Shown here piece after piece: positions 14,243-22,665 of a stretch of DNA of 46,278 nt (position 1 is the stretch's first letter; every line of letters starts with the position of its first letter). The stretch is from Chitinophaga pinensis (GTDB taxonomy: Bacteria > Bacteroidota > Bacteroidia > NS11-12g > UBA955): assembly GCA_945888525.1 (NCBI GenBank), contig CAMDAF010000016.1, positions 1 through 46,278 of the forward strand, given 5' to 3'. The notes under the pieces were generated by a model, which saw only the letters and a list, made by a program, of their open reading frames with translations, was not told the DNA's origin and searched no databases. The translations under genes were made by a program, and so were the position numbers.

Positions 14243-15343
14243 ATGATTGATTTAAAAAATATACAAACAGAAATTGATGCCAGTTTTTTGTATAAAATAT
14301 TGGCAGAACACGAAGACGATGCAAATGTTGCCAATATTTTTCATCAGATGAGTGAGATTGAATACGGACATGCCCAGGCTTTTATGCAAAAAAACGGCAT
14401 GGATATAAACAATATGCCAGGCCCATCAACCAGAGCGAAAATCCTAAAACAAATTGGAAAAGTAATGGGTTACGATTATGTTTTAGGGGTATTGCTAGAT
14501 ACCGAAAAAAGCATTTCTTCGTCGGTTGTTAACGCCAGAAAAAAAACAAAAACTGAAGAATCTTTATCAGATACTGCCCATGTCACCATTCTTAAAAACA
14601 TATTAAACCACAGTCCAAATATTTCAGGTTCAAATTTGGCCCGCTTTGAAAAAAGGCACCGTTCGGTGGGCGGAAATGCATTAAGAGCTGCAGTATTAGG
14701 TGGCAATGATGGATTGGTTTCAAATTTTAGTTTGGTGATGGGCATTGCAGGCGCAAGCAGCGGGCAAAAAGAAGTCTTATTAGCCGGTATGGCGGGTTTA
14801 TTGGCAGGTGCCTTATCGATGGCATTGGGCGAATGGATATCTGTAAAAAGCTCGCAAGAACTTTACGAAAACCAAATGCAATTGGAAATGGATGAATTGG
14901 AGAACAATCCAGAAGGCGAAGAAAAAGAGTTGGCGCTCATATACATGTCTAAGGGTATTCCAGAAGAGCAGGCTAGAAAAATGGCCTCTGATATCATGCA
15001 AAACAAAGAGCATGCGCACGAGGTATTGATTAAAGAAGAACTTGGCATTAATGTTGAAGACTTAAAAGGGTCAGCAATGGAAGCTGCAGTTAGTTCATTT
15101 ATATTGTTTGCACTGGGTGCAATATTACCCGTTATTCCATTTTTCTTTTTCGGCGGAACACAAGCAATTATTTTTAGCACAATACTTAGTGGATTAGGTC
15201 TATTTATCATTGGTGCAGCAATTACCCTTTTTACAGGAAAAAGCGTTTGGTATTCTGGTTTTAGACAGGTTTTATTTGGTTTAATCGCAGCTGCAATAAC
15301 CTTTGGAATTGGCAAAATAATTGGAGTTTCTTTATTGGGATAA
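14243..15343 (+). CDS. Ferritin-like/VIT1-CCC1 iron (manganese) transporter, Er-VIT/MbfA type
   Basis: The product has 366 residues. The N-terminal 130 or so residues form a rubrerythrin/ferritin-like helical domain with metal-ligand candidates E10, E23 and E40-x-x-H43 (IEYGH). The C-terminal part is a VIT1/CCC1 transporter: NALRAAVLGGNDGLVSNFSL, then GLLAGALSMALGEWISV, a cytoplasmic loop rich in Glu (ENPEGEEKELALIY-type, about 210-275) and three further hydrophobic segments. In MbfA-like proteins the ferritin domain senses or oxidises Fe2+ and the VIT domain exports Fe2+ or Mn2+ across the inner membrane. The fusion is complete and in frame. The direction of transport is inferred from family members. 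Confidence 0.88.
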   Translation: MIDLKNIQTEIDASFLYKILAEHEDDANVANIFHQMSEIEYGHAQAFMQKNGMDINNMPGPSTRAKILKQIGKVMGYDYVLGVLLDTEKSISSSVVNARKKTKTEESLSDTAHVTILKNILNHSPNISGSNLARFEKRHRSVGGNALRAAVLGGNDGLVSNFSLVMGIAGASSGQKEVLLAGMAGLLAGALSMALGEWISVKSSQELYENQMQLEMDELENNPEGEEKELALIYMSKGIPEEQARKMASDIMQNKEHAHEVLIKEELGINVEDLKGSAMEAAVSSFILFALGAILPVIPFFFFGGTQAIIFSTILSGLGLFIIGAAITLFTGKSVWYSGFRQVLFGLIAAAITFGIGKIIGVSLLG

Positions 15344-15410
15344 TTCGAATTGCTTGAATCTGCAATTGCAATGTCTGCTTAAGCAAATAAAAGCAATGGG
15401 CGCAGTTCCA

Positions 15411-15541
15411 ATGATAGAAACAGAAAGGTTTATTTATTAGAAATAATGGATGTAGATGAAGTTTTTGAAATGCGTTCAAATCCTTAACGCATGCGTTTTA
15501 TTGAGAGACCTATTTTTAAACTTAACGAAGAAGCCTTATCT
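15411..15541 (+). pseudogene. Decayed GNAT N-acetyltransferase, 5' fragment
   Basis: From the ATG at 15411 the frame reads MIETERFIY, then hits TAG at 15438. Moving back one base at 15437 continues LEIMDVDEVFEMRSNP until TAA at 15485. The same frame then gives RMRFIERPIFKLNEEAL. Joined, this is the N-terminus of a RimJ/RimL-type GNAT acetyltransferase (ETERL...D...ELRSNPEVMRFI...RP...EEAL). It therefore carries one frameshift, one nonsense codon and loss of everything after about residue 45. The remaining 15344-15410 and 15542-15580 show nothing else. Confidence 0.75.
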
Positions 15542-15580
15542 CACAAACAAAAACCACAAGAGGGTTATGCGGAGAGAGGC

Positions 15581-16603
15581 CTACTGAGTTTTTAATACGA
15601 CCTTCACATTAGCTGATACAAGAGTTTCTCCAGTAAGCATGCCGCCAAAATTCTTATTTTCTTGCTCAACATAGTTTCTCAGCAACGAATTAGCATCATC
15701 ACTTAAAACATGAAGTTGTTCAATGACTGCTTGGGCGATGTTGTATTGAGGGCCCATTTTTCCATCATCAACTTTGATACAGATGCCTAGGTTCAAGTCG
15801 TTTATTCCAATTGAATAAACCCCATCAGCACCAGTTTTTCCAATTAATTTCCCCTTAGATTGCCGCATCAAATCAGTGCAATATCTTTTTTCACCGGCAA
15901 TCATTTCTGGGTAATTAACGATTGCATCGACCATGGTTTTGCAAGCCTTCTGAATGGTATCACTAAATTTATCAGGGCAAATCAAATTTTTATACGCCAC
16001 AGCTTGATTGTATACAGGGAAAGCAAAAATAGGTGCAGAACAGCCATCAATACCTTGCTGAATCTTTTCTTTTGGATATTCATGAAAGTCAGAAATCACA
16101 TCTAAAATCTCCAAATGTAAGGGATGGCTTGGATCAATATAATTTTCAGTTGGCCAATTTTTAAATACACAATAAGCCAAGAAGCCAGCATGTTTTCCAG
16201 AGCAATTGTTGTGAATTCTTAAGGGCTTTAAATTCCCTTTAATGATCTCATATTGGTCTGATTTAAGGGTTGGCATTTGAGGACCGCACAACAAAAAAGA
16301 TTCATCCAAACCAATTTTACTCAAAATTGACCGAACGGTTTCAACATGTTTGTGCTCGCCATTGTGAGATCCGCAAAAAAGAGCAATTTCTTCTTCAGTG
16401 AAACCAAAATGTTCAACAGCACCTGAGCATAAAAGAGGAATTTGCTGGAAGAACTTCAGAGCAGAGCGAGGAAAACAAATTTGTTGGGTGTCCCCAACTG
16501 AATAGACAATTTCATTTGATTGGTTAACGATGCAAATCACGCCCCTGTGGAAACTTTCTAAAACGCCTCCTCTTGTAACTTCAACTAATATCGGATTGCT
16601 CAT
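15581..16603 (-). CDS. L-asparaginase, asparaginase II (Rhizobium-type) family
   Basis: The product has 340 residues from MSNPILVEVTRGGVLE, matching the asparaginase_II family rather than the E. coli AnsA/AnsB fold. Active-site residues known from the Rhizobium etli enzyme align in order and spacing: S47-x-x-K50 (RSALK), C134 and K137 (HNNCSGKHAG), and D186/C188 (IDGCSAP). The family hydrolyses L-asparagine to aspartate and ammonia in the cytoplasm, using a serine-lysine catalytic centre and a zinc site. It starts 4 nt after the pyrB stop on the same strand. Co-transcription is metabolically sensible, because aspartate is the PyrB substrate. Confidence 0.87.
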   Translation of the reverse strand: MSNPILVEVTRGGVLESFHRGVICIVNQSNEIVYSVGDTQQICFPRSALKFFQQIPLLCSGAVEHFGFTEEEIALFCGSHNGEHKHVETVRSILSKIGLDESFLLCGPQMPTLKSDQYEIIKGNLKPLRIHNNCSGKHAGFLAYCVFKNWPTENYIDPSHPLHLEILDVISDFHEYPKEKIQQGIDGCSAPIFAFPVYNQAVAYKNLICPDKFSDTIQKACKTMVDAIVNYPEMIAGEKRYCTDLMRQSKGKLIGKTGADGVYSIGINDLNLGICIKVDDGKMGPQYNIAQAVIEQLHVLSDDANSLLRNYVEQENKNFGGMLTGETLVSANVKVVLKTQ

Positions 16604-16607
16604 TTAT

Positions 16608-17537
16608 TTATGAATCTTTATGGTTGGCCAATAAGAACATGCAAGCCATTCTGATGGCTACACCATTTTCTACTTGGTCAAGAATAATACTGTAATCACT
16701 ATCGGCAACTTCACTGGTAATTTCTACCCCTCGATTGATTGGACCTGGATGCATGATGGTAATGTCTTTACCTAAACTATCCAGTAAATCAATCGTAAGA
16801 CCGTACTGCATACTGTATTCTCTAAGACTTGGAAAATATTTAATGTCCTGTCTTTCCAATTGAATCCTAAGCATATTGGCTACATCACACCATTCCAGAG
16901 CTTTTCTTAAATTGTGTTCTACCTTAACCCCCAATTGTTCAATGTGTCGAGGAATTAACGTACTAGGGCCACACACCATCACTTCAGCACCTAATTTCTG
17001 AAGACAGTAAATATTAGATAAAGCCACACGGCTGTGCAAAATATCGCCAATAATCGCTACTTTTTTTCCCGCAACATCACCACATGATTCTTTAATTGAA
17101 TAGGCATCAAGAAGTGCTTGTGTTGGGTGCTCATGTGTGCCATCGCCTGCATTTAAAATGGTTGCATCAATATGCTTGGAAAGAAAAACACAAGCTCCGG
17201 GGCTTGGGTGGCGCATAACCACCATGTCAACCTTCATGCTTAAAATATTTTTTACCGTATCAATAAGCGTCTCGCCTTTTGAAACTGATGATGAGGAAGA
17301 CGCAAAATTAATGGTATCCGCACTGAGTCGTTTTTGGGCCAATTCAAACGAAATCCTAGTTCTTGTAGAATTTTCAAAGAACAAGTTGGCGACCGTTATG
17401 TCTCTAAGAGATGGTACTTTCTTAATTGGTCTGTTGATAATGGTTTTAAAATTATCAGCCGTCTCAAAAATAAGTTGAATGTCTTCTTCTTTGAGATCTT
17501 TAATTCCTAAAAGATGTTTTACAGATAATTGTGTCAT
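16608..17537 (-). CDS. pyrB: Aspartate carbamoyltransferase, catalytic chain
   Basis: The product has 309 residues, the usual length. The carbamoyl-phosphate loop FFENSTRTRISFE includes S-T-R-T-R at 57-61, and GDGTHEHPTQ ends in the conserved HPTQ (137-140). MHPGPINRGVEI near the C-terminus is the aspartate-site segment. The enzyme condenses carbamoyl phosphate with aspartate, the committed step of pyrimidine synthesis. The start overlaps the pyrR stop by 4 nt. No pyrI regulatory-chain gene is adjacent, so control is likely through PyrR. Confidence 0.96.
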   Translation of the reverse strand: MTQLSVKHLLGIKDLKEEDIQLIFETADNFKTIINRPIKKVPSLRDITVANLFFENSTRTRISFELAQKRLSADTINFASSSSSVSKGETLIDTVKNILSMKVDMVVMRHPSPGACVFLSKHIDATILNAGDGTHEHPTQALLDAYSIKESCGDVAGKKVAIIGDILHSRVALSNIYCLQKLGAEVMVCGPSTLIPRHIEQLGVKVEHNLRKALEWCDVANMLRIQLERQDIKYFPSLREYSMQYGLTIDLLDSLGKDITIMHPGPINRGVEITSEVADSDYSIILDQVENGVAIRMACMFLLANHKDS

Positions 17538-18067
17538 TCGTTAATCAACCAAACTTTATAATTTTTCTCCGCCCATTCTACTTTTACTTTTTGACCATGT
17601 CCACGGGTATCAACGGTTTTTCCGACATAATCGGGTGCTACAGGATTTTCGCGGTTAAATTTACGGTCTATTAAAACGCACAATTCAATTTTAGCAGGTC
17701 TGCCAAAGCCAAGCAATGCATCCATTGCGCTTCTGATGCTGCGCCCAGTGTACAAAACGTCATCAATCAAAATGATGTTTAAATTTTCAGTGCTAAAGGG
17801 AATGTGTATCGGACTTGCAACCAATTGTTTGTCATTGGTTCGGTAATCATCTCTGAAAAAAGTAATGTCTAATTCACCATACTTTATTTTGCTTTGAATA
17901 ATTTCTTCCACTCTTTGCCTAATGATACGAGCCAATAAAATGCCTCTTGGCTGCAAACCGATAATCGCTGTTTGGTTAAACTGCTCATGGTTTTCAATTA
18001 ATTCATACGCCAATCGATTGATTGTTGCATTTAATTTCTGGTGGTCGTATAGTAGTTTTTCTTCCAT
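17534..18067 (-). CDS. pyrR: PyrR: pyrimidine operon regulator / uracil phosphoribosyltransferase
   Basis: The product has 177 residues. The PRPP-binding motif LIDDVLYTGRS (100-110) is perfect, and IIGLQPRGILLARII and the basic DTRGHGQKVKVEW segment are typical of PyrR. In Firmicutes PyrR binds UMP and attenuates pyr mRNA; it also has uracil phosphoribosyltransferase activity. Position directly before pyrB, with a 4-nt overlap, supports a regulatory role. I found no obvious PyrR anti-terminator stem upstream of this operon, so the mode of control here is open. The start overlaps the last base of the EVE gene stop. Confidence 0.93.
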   Translation of the reverse strand: MEEKLLYDHQKLNATINRLAYELIENHEQFNQTAIIGLQPRGILLARIIRQRVEEIIQSKIKYGELDITFFRDDYRTNDKQLVASPIHIPFSTENLNIILIDDVLYTGRSIRSAMDALLGFGRPAKIELCVLIDRKFNRENPVAPDYVGKTVDTRGHGQKVKVEWAEKNYKVWLINE

Positions 18068-18474
18068 TAGTCTTCAGACAATTCCAAAATTACATCAAAT
18101 TCGTGTGCTGTTAATTTCATAACACTCAAACGACCCTGCCTAACCAAACCTATATTTTCAAGTCGTTTATCCGACTTTATTGTTTCAAGTGTAACTGGCT
18201 TTTTCAAAGATTTAAAAGGGGCAACATCCACCACAACCCAGTTGGTATCTTCGCTTGTTGGGTCTTGGTAATACTCTTTCACTATTTTGACTATACCTAC
18301 AACTTCTTTGCCTTCATTGCTATGGTAATATAAACAAAGGTCACCTTTTTTCATTTCTTTTAGGTTGTTCCGAGCCTGATAATTGCGCACCCCATCCCAA
18401 AAAGTTTTTTTGTCTTTCAGCATTTGATCCCAAGAATACTTAACGGGTTCAGATTTCAAAAGCCAGTGGTTCAT
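18067..18474 (-). CDS. EVE (PUA-like) domain protein
   Basis: The product has 135 residues from the ATG at 18474; a TTG at 18483 would add three. The whole protein is one EVE domain: MNHWLLKSEPVKYSWDQM, WDGVRNYQARNNLKEMKKGD, LCLYYHSN, and a closing VRQGRLSVMKLTAHEFDVI. EVE domains are PUA-like folds that bind modified bases in DNA or RNA; bacterial stand-alone members of this thymocyte-nuclear-protein type have no fixed role. It is the first gene of the EVE-pyrR-pyrB-asparaginase run, overlapping pyrR by 1 nt (TAATG). The link to pyrimidine synthesis may be only positional. Confidence 0.85.
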   Translation of the reverse strand: MNHWLLKSEPVKYSWDQMLKDKKTFWDGVRNYQARNNLKEMKKGDLCLYYHSNEGKEVVGIVKIVKEYYQDPTSEDTNWVVVDVAPFKSLKKPVTLETIKSDKRLENIGLVRQGRLSVMKLTAHEFDVILELSED

Positions 18475-18603
18475 TGGAGGCAAAGGAACACAAAAAAAAT
18501 AAACTTATCAATAAACCGAGCAAAAGGATATTAACCACTTATAAATATGTGTCTAGTTTCATCTTTTTTGCAAGCCATTTACTTAACGCTGTTCGAAGTT
18601 CAA

Positions 18604-18611
18604 TATATTTG
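18604..18611 (+). promoter_or_regulatory. Promoter -7 box for the TIGR02757 gene
   Basis: TATATTTG matches TAnnTTTG and lies 12 nt before the ATG at 18624, in the divergent region between it and the EVE gene. Confidence 0.5.
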
Positions 18612-18623
18612 CTTCCGCGATAA

Positions 18624-19403
18624 ATGAAAAACCTAAAAGTCTTTTTAGATTCAAAACACAAACAATTCAACCAATTGGGCTTTATTAAAGACGATCCAAT
18701 ATCCATTCCACACAGGTTCAACAAGAAGGAAGACATAGAAATCATAGCGTTTTTTATTGCCCTCATTTCGTGGGGACAAAGAATATCAATTATTAAAAGT
18801 GGAAATAAACTGATTGATATTTTTAACCATGCACCCCATGACTTTATGATGAACCATCAGGAAAAAGACTTGAAAAAAGCGCTCGGTTTTGGGCACAGAA
18901 CATTTAATGACAGCGATTTGTTATCGCTTATTGCCTTTGTTCAAGAGCAATATAAAGATGGAGAAGGTTTGGAAAACAGTTTTTCAAAACATTTGAAACC
19001 CAATGATAAAACAATAGAAAACTGTTTAAATGGATTCCGATTGGCCTACGAAAGCAGCGAATTTTTCTTGAGCAGAACTAAAAAACACCTAGCCTATCCC
19101 TTGGGAGGTAGCGCTTGTAAAAGATTAAACATGTATTTGCGATGGATGGTAAGGAAAGATGAATTTGGTGTGGATTTTGGACTTTGGAATTCAATTTCTC
19201 CAAGTCAGTTGATTTGCCCACTTGATGTGCATGTTTTGAAACAAGCGCACAAGCTAGGTTTAATTGATTCAGAAAAAGGAGATTGGAAAACTGCACTGCT
19301 GTTAACTGATAAATTACGTAAATTAGATCCTTCAGATCCTGTTAAGTATGATTTTGCCCTTTTTGGATTGGGCATTGAAGCTAAAAACACTGAAATCATT
19401 TAG
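18624..19403 (+). CDS. TIGR02757 / DUF2400 family protein
   Basis: The product has 259 residues. The family blocks are in order: an N-terminal DPISIPHRFNKKEDIEIIAF, FIALISWGQR, FGHRTFND, then NMYLRWMVRKDEFGVDFGLW and a C-terminal SQLICPLDVHVLKQAHKLGL, ending with ALFGLGIE. The pattern (helical, with a central 'R-W-M-V-R' and an 'L-D-x-H' segment) is reminiscent of helix-hairpin-helix DNA-repair enzymes, but the function of the family is not established. The gene stands alone with its own promoter-like box. Family identification is solid; activity is not known. Confidence 0.85.
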   Translation: MKNLKVFLDSKHKQFNQLGFIKDDPISIPHRFNKKEDIEIIAFFIALISWGQRISIIKSGNKLIDIFNHAPHDFMMNHQEKDLKKALGFGHRTFNDSDLLSLIAFVQEQYKDGEGLENSFSKHLKPNDKTIENCLNGFRLAYESSEFFLSRTKKHLAYPLGGSACKRLNMYLRWMVRKDEFGVDFGLWNSISPSQLICPLDVHVLKQAHKLGLIDSEKGDWKTALLLTDKLRKLDPSDPVKYDFALFGLGIEAKNTEII

Positions 19404-19495
19404 CGCCAAATACCAATATAAGATACGTTTTGTAAGGTTCTCAATGTTTTTTAATTTTGTTTTAAAAATATTCATTTAAAATAATTTTTTTTTCT

Positions 19496-19503
19496 TATTT
19501 TTG
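19496..19503 (+). promoter_or_regulatory. Promoter -7 box for the HU/SPOR gene
   Basis: TATTTTTG matches TAnnTTTG 10 nt before the ATG at 19514. It favours that ATG over the in-frame TTG at 19508. Confidence 0.5.
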
Positions 19504-19513
19504 ATTTTTGAAA

Positions 19514-20494
19514 ATGCACGCAAATAAGACGACAATTGAAAGAACTATTGAACAGCTCCTGCACCGGCATGAGTGTGTAATTCTGCCAGATTTTGGTGGC
19601 TTTATTGTTAGAGATAGTCCATGCAATTTCAACGCTACAAAAGATGCCATCAAACCTTTTGCAAAACATATATTCTTTAATCCTCATTTAATTGACAATG
19701 ATGGCTTATTGGTTAGTGCAATTCAAAACTCAGAAAACCTTAGCTACAGCGAAGCCTTGGAATTTTGCAAATCAGCCATTGTTCAAATTCGCCTAGAAAT
19801 AGAGCAAAACAGCAACCGAACATTTGGGAAATTAGGCACCTTTCACAAAGGCCAAAACAGCATTTGGTTCGCCCCAAACACAAACATTAATTTATCCATA
19901 GAAAGTTATGGATTAAAACCTATTAATATTGTCCAAGTGCATTCAGTTGCTGAACAAAAGGAAGAAACTGCCTTTGAAATCAAATCCAAAACAACAGAAT
20001 CTGCTGCAGACAAAACACCAATTATTTCCATTGAAATACCTAAAAAAGGTCTAAAACCATGGTTGGTTGCAGCTTCAGTGGCTTTGCTTGCACACTTAAT
20101 TTATTTAAGTGTTGAGACCAAAACCAAGAACTTGCAAGAAGCCTCAGTATTGCCAAGTATAGAGGTCAACGTACCTGAGATCCAAAACAAGCAGATACTA
20201 GAATCTACAAATATAGATACCCCAATTTTGGCTCAAGAATTCGAAAGTTCTGAAACCGTTGCCATAGTATCCGAAGCAGAACCTGAAGTTAATCATGTTA
20301 TTGAATCAAGCACCGCCAATGCAACGCCTGTAATTATTGAAACAATTGCGCCAATAGAAATACAGAACAAAACAATTGCCCGTTATCGAATGGAAAGCAA
20401 TGCAAATTACCATGCTTATGACCTGAACAAAAAAGGCCTAACAGCGGGCGTGATTCGCAATGGAGAATGGTTTGAAGTAACAATCGCGCAATAA
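19514..20494 (+). CDS. HU-CCDC81 and SPOR-type envelope protein
   Basis: The product has 326 residues from the ATG at 19514; the TTG at 19508 adds two. The first 130 or so residues are a CCDC81-like prokaryotic HU domain: CVILPDFGGFIVRD, AKHIFFNPHLIDNDGLLVSAI, and FGKLGTFHKGQNSIWF. A membrane helix (PWLVAASVALLAHLIYL) is near 181-197, then a low-complexity Glu/Pro/Ser linker, and the last 40 residues (YHAYDLNKKGLTAGVIRNGEWFEVTI) resemble the second half of a SPOR peptidoglycan-binding domain. In Bacteroidota this architecture is expected at the cell envelope, with the HU-like part in the cytoplasm and the SPOR part outside. The SPOR part is shorter than a full 70-residue domain. Confidence 0.75.
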   Translation: MHANKTTIERTIEQLLHRHECVILPDFGGFIVRDSPCNFNATKDAIKPFAKHIFFNPHLIDNDGLLVSAIQNSENLSYSEALEFCKSAIVQIRLEIEQNSNRTFGKLGTFHKGQNSIWFAPNTNINLSIESYGLKPINIVQVHSVAEQKEETAFEIKSKTTESAADKTPIISIEIPKKGLKPWLVAASVALLAHLIYLSVETKTKNLQEASVLPSIEVNVPEIQNKQILESTNIDTPILAQEFESSETVAIVSEAEPEVNHVIESSTANATPVIIETIAPIEIQNKTIARYRMESNANYHAYDLNKKGLTAGVIRNGEWFEVTIAQ

Positions 20495-20503
20495 ATACAA
20501 TTT

Positions 20504-20523
20504 TAAACGCTTCAAAGCGTTTA
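20504..20523 (+). terminator. Candidate transcription terminator hairpin
   Basis: TAAACGCT and AGCGTTTA form a perfect 8-bp stem with a TCAA loop, 9 nt after the HU/SPOR gene stop. It lacks a T-tract (ACTATATT follows), so termination efficiency is uncertain. The 168-nt gap to 20664 shows nothing else convincing. Confidence 0.45.
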
Positions 20524-20663
20524 CTATATTAGATTCTGTGAATAAGTTGAAAATCTTAATCTCAAATTAGTACAGATATTTGTAGCAAATAAGAAATTTT
20601 TCTATTTTGTTTACCTTTTAAATTTTAAAGGTATATAAGAATTAAAAATAAAAGTGATTTAAA

Positions 20664-21422
20664 ATGGATTTAAAAACCAATCAAAAAAATAAATTTATTT
20701 CAGGAACTTCTACAGCCATAATTTGTATGGGTATGTTTTTGATTTTTTGGCTTTATAATTTCCATTATGAATTAGAAAAACCAATTGAACCTGAAGATGG
20801 CGCTGTGGCAGTTAGCTTAGGCGAACCAGACAATGGTGGACCAGATTTAATTCCAATTTCTGCGGAAAGTGAAGCCAGCTCGGCAAGTTCACCTCAATCG
20901 GCTGACGCAAATGAACAAACGACCGACCAAGATGCTGTGGCAACAAAAAAGGCCAGTGAAACCAAAGGCCAAAGCCAAGCTGCACCAACGGAGAAACCTA
21001 AACCAGTTGATGATGCCTTAGCTGCTCTAAACAGAGGCAAAAGTACCCAAAAACAGCAAAACGCTGGAGATGGCGATAAATTAGGCCCACAAGGAGACCC
21101 AAAAGGTGTTAATGGTGGAGACCCAAAAGGTCAGGTTGGTGGAACTGGCTCAGGTCCAACTGGAACTACACACTCATTCAGCGGAAGAAATTTTAGATTG
21201 GGATCAGGAAAGAACAATTGCAACGAAGAAGGTAAGGTGGTGTTAGAAGTGACCCTGCTTCCTGATGGAAGAATTCGATATGACAATGTTAGTCCTTTAT
21301 CCAGAGCCTCTAGTTGTTTGGAAAATGTTGCTGTAAATTATATAAGAAGTTCAAGCTTTAACGCTGCTACAAACCCAATTAGCGTTGAGGGCACAATAAC
21401 TTTTACGTTTAAACTTAAATAA
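20664..21422 (+). CDS. TonB-like energy transducer
   Basis: The product has 252 residues: one N-terminal membrane helix (about 13-31, ISGTSTAIICMGMFLIFWLY), then a long low-complexity, Pro/Gly/Ser/Asp-rich linker (about 40-170, with DPKG repeats), and a C-terminal domain (about 175-252) containing GKVVLEVTLLPDGRIRYDNV and a final strand EGTITFTFKLK. The layout is that of TonB/TolA-type proteins, which span the periplasm and pass proton-motive energy to outer-membrane receptors. No exbB/exbD genes are adjacent, and it is followed 16 nt later by folC. The usual YP motif is absent, so it is a divergent TonB. Confidence 0.68.
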   Translation: MDLKTNQKNKFISGTSTAIICMGMFLIFWLYNFHYELEKPIEPEDGAVAVSLGEPDNGGPDLIPISAESEASSASSPQSADANEQTTDQDAVATKKASETKGQSQAAPTEKPKPVDDALAALNRGKSTQKQQNAGDGDKLGPQGDPKGVNGGDPKGQVGGTGSGPTGTTHSFSGRNFRLGSGKNNCNEEGKVVLEVTLLPDGRIRYDNVSPLSRASSCLENVAVNYIRSSSFNAATNPISVEGTITFTFKLK

Positions 21423-21438
21423 AGGTTTAAATCTAAAA

Positions 21439-22665
21439 ATGACCTATTTAGAAACTGTAGAGTTTTTATATGCCCGTCTACCCTATTTTACTAGGGATGG
21501 TAAATCAGCGATAAAAAACGACTTGCACAATACCATTAAGCTTTGTGAGATTCTTGGAAATCCACAAAATAAATTCAAGTGCATCCACGTGGCAGGCACC
21601 AACGGAAAAGGCAGTGTTAGCAACATGCTATCAGCTATTTTTCAAGCACATGGCTACAAAACTGGTTTATACACCTCTCCCCATTTAAAAGATTTCAGAG
21701 AGCGTATTCGAATTAACGGTGAGATGATATCAGAGCAGTTTGTAATTGAATTCACTGAAAAAATAATCCCCTATTTAGAAGAAATACAACCTTCTTTTTT
21801 TGAAATCACCGTGGCGATGTGTTTTGATTATTTTGCCAATCAAGGAATTGAATATGCAATCATTGAAACGGGACTTGGCGGTCGTCTAGACAGTACAAAT
21901 ATTATAAATCCTATTTTATCGGTTATAACCAATATAGGTATGGACCATAGCGATTTATTAGGAGATACTCTGCAAAAAATCGCATTTGAAAAAGCAGGAA
22001 TTATCAAACAAAGTATTTCAGTGGTAATTGGTGAAAGCAGCAACGATACCGATTCTGTTTTTGAAGAAAAAGCCAAATCTTGCAATGCAACAATTTACTT
22101 TGCCGACCGAAATGTGCGGTTTTATAACACAGAAATCGAGACCGATTTAAAAGGAATTTATCAAGAAAAAAATAGTGTTACCGTATTGCAAGCTATAGAA
22201 GTTTTAAAAACAATGAACATTCCATTTAATGATTACACGGTTGCAAAAGCGCTGCAAAATGTGAGGGGCTTAACCCATTTTAGAGGCCGTTGGGAAATCT
22301 TAAATCAAAAGCCACTAACCATCGCAGACACTGGTCATAATGCACATGGATTGAGCTTGGTTATTCAACAATTAAAAAAAGAAAAATACAATACACTTCA
22401 TATTGTTTTTGGGATGGTAAAAGACAAAGACCGCAAACCAATAATTGAATTGTTGCCTAAAGATGCTACTTATTATTTTTGTCAACCAAATTTACGGCGT
22501 GCGTTGGATTCAAATACATTAAAAGAAGAATGTGAATTATTAGGTTTAAAAGGCCAGGCCTACCCTAGTGTATTTGTAGCTTATGAAGCGGCGAAAGAAA
22601 ATGCAAATGAGCATGACCTTATTTTTATTGGAGGGAGCACCTTTGTGGTGGCTGAAGTATTATGA
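21439..22665 (+). CDS. folC: Bifunctional folylpolyglutamate synthase / dihydrofolate synthase
   Basis: The product has 408 residues. The ATP-binding loop HVAGTNGKGSVSNML, GLYTSPHLKDFRERIRING, and ETGLGGRLDSTNI with the conserved Mur-ligase-type residues are all present, as is SVITNIGMDHSDLLG. The enzyme adds glutamate to dihydropteroate and to folates in the cytoplasm. The gene overlaps rnhA by 4 nt. It is separate from folB at 27444. The family is clear; the relative strength of the two activities cannot be read. Confidence 0.94.
   Translation: MTYLETVEFLYARLPYFTRDGKSAIKNDLHNTIKLCEILGNPQNKFKCIHVAGTNGKGSVSNMLSAIFQAHGYKTGLYTSPHLKDFRERIRINGEMISEQFVIEFTEKIIPYLEEIQPSFFEITVAMCFDYFANQGIEYAIIETGLGGRLDSTNIINPILSVITNIGMDHSDLLGDTLQKIAFEKAGIIKQSISVVIGESSNDTDSVFEEKAKSCNATIYFADRNVRFYNTEIETDLKGIYQEKNSVTVLQAIEVLKTMNIPFNDYTVAKALQNVRGLTHFRGRWEILNQKPLTIADTGHNAHGLSLVIQQLKKEKYNTLHIVFGMVKDKDRKPIIELLPKDATYYFCQPNLRRALDSNTLKEECELLGLKGQAYPSVFVAYEAAKENANEHDLIFIGGSTFVVAEVL

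Noticed and set aside
14863-15315. Minus-strand 150-residue ORF opposite the VIT domain
   Set aside because: It is antisense to a conserved membrane domain and has no start context or family features.
20613-20632. ACCTTT/AAAGGT inverted repeat upstream of the TonB-like gene
   Set aside because: Only 6 bp with an AT-only 8-nt loop; expected by chance in such AT-rich DNA.
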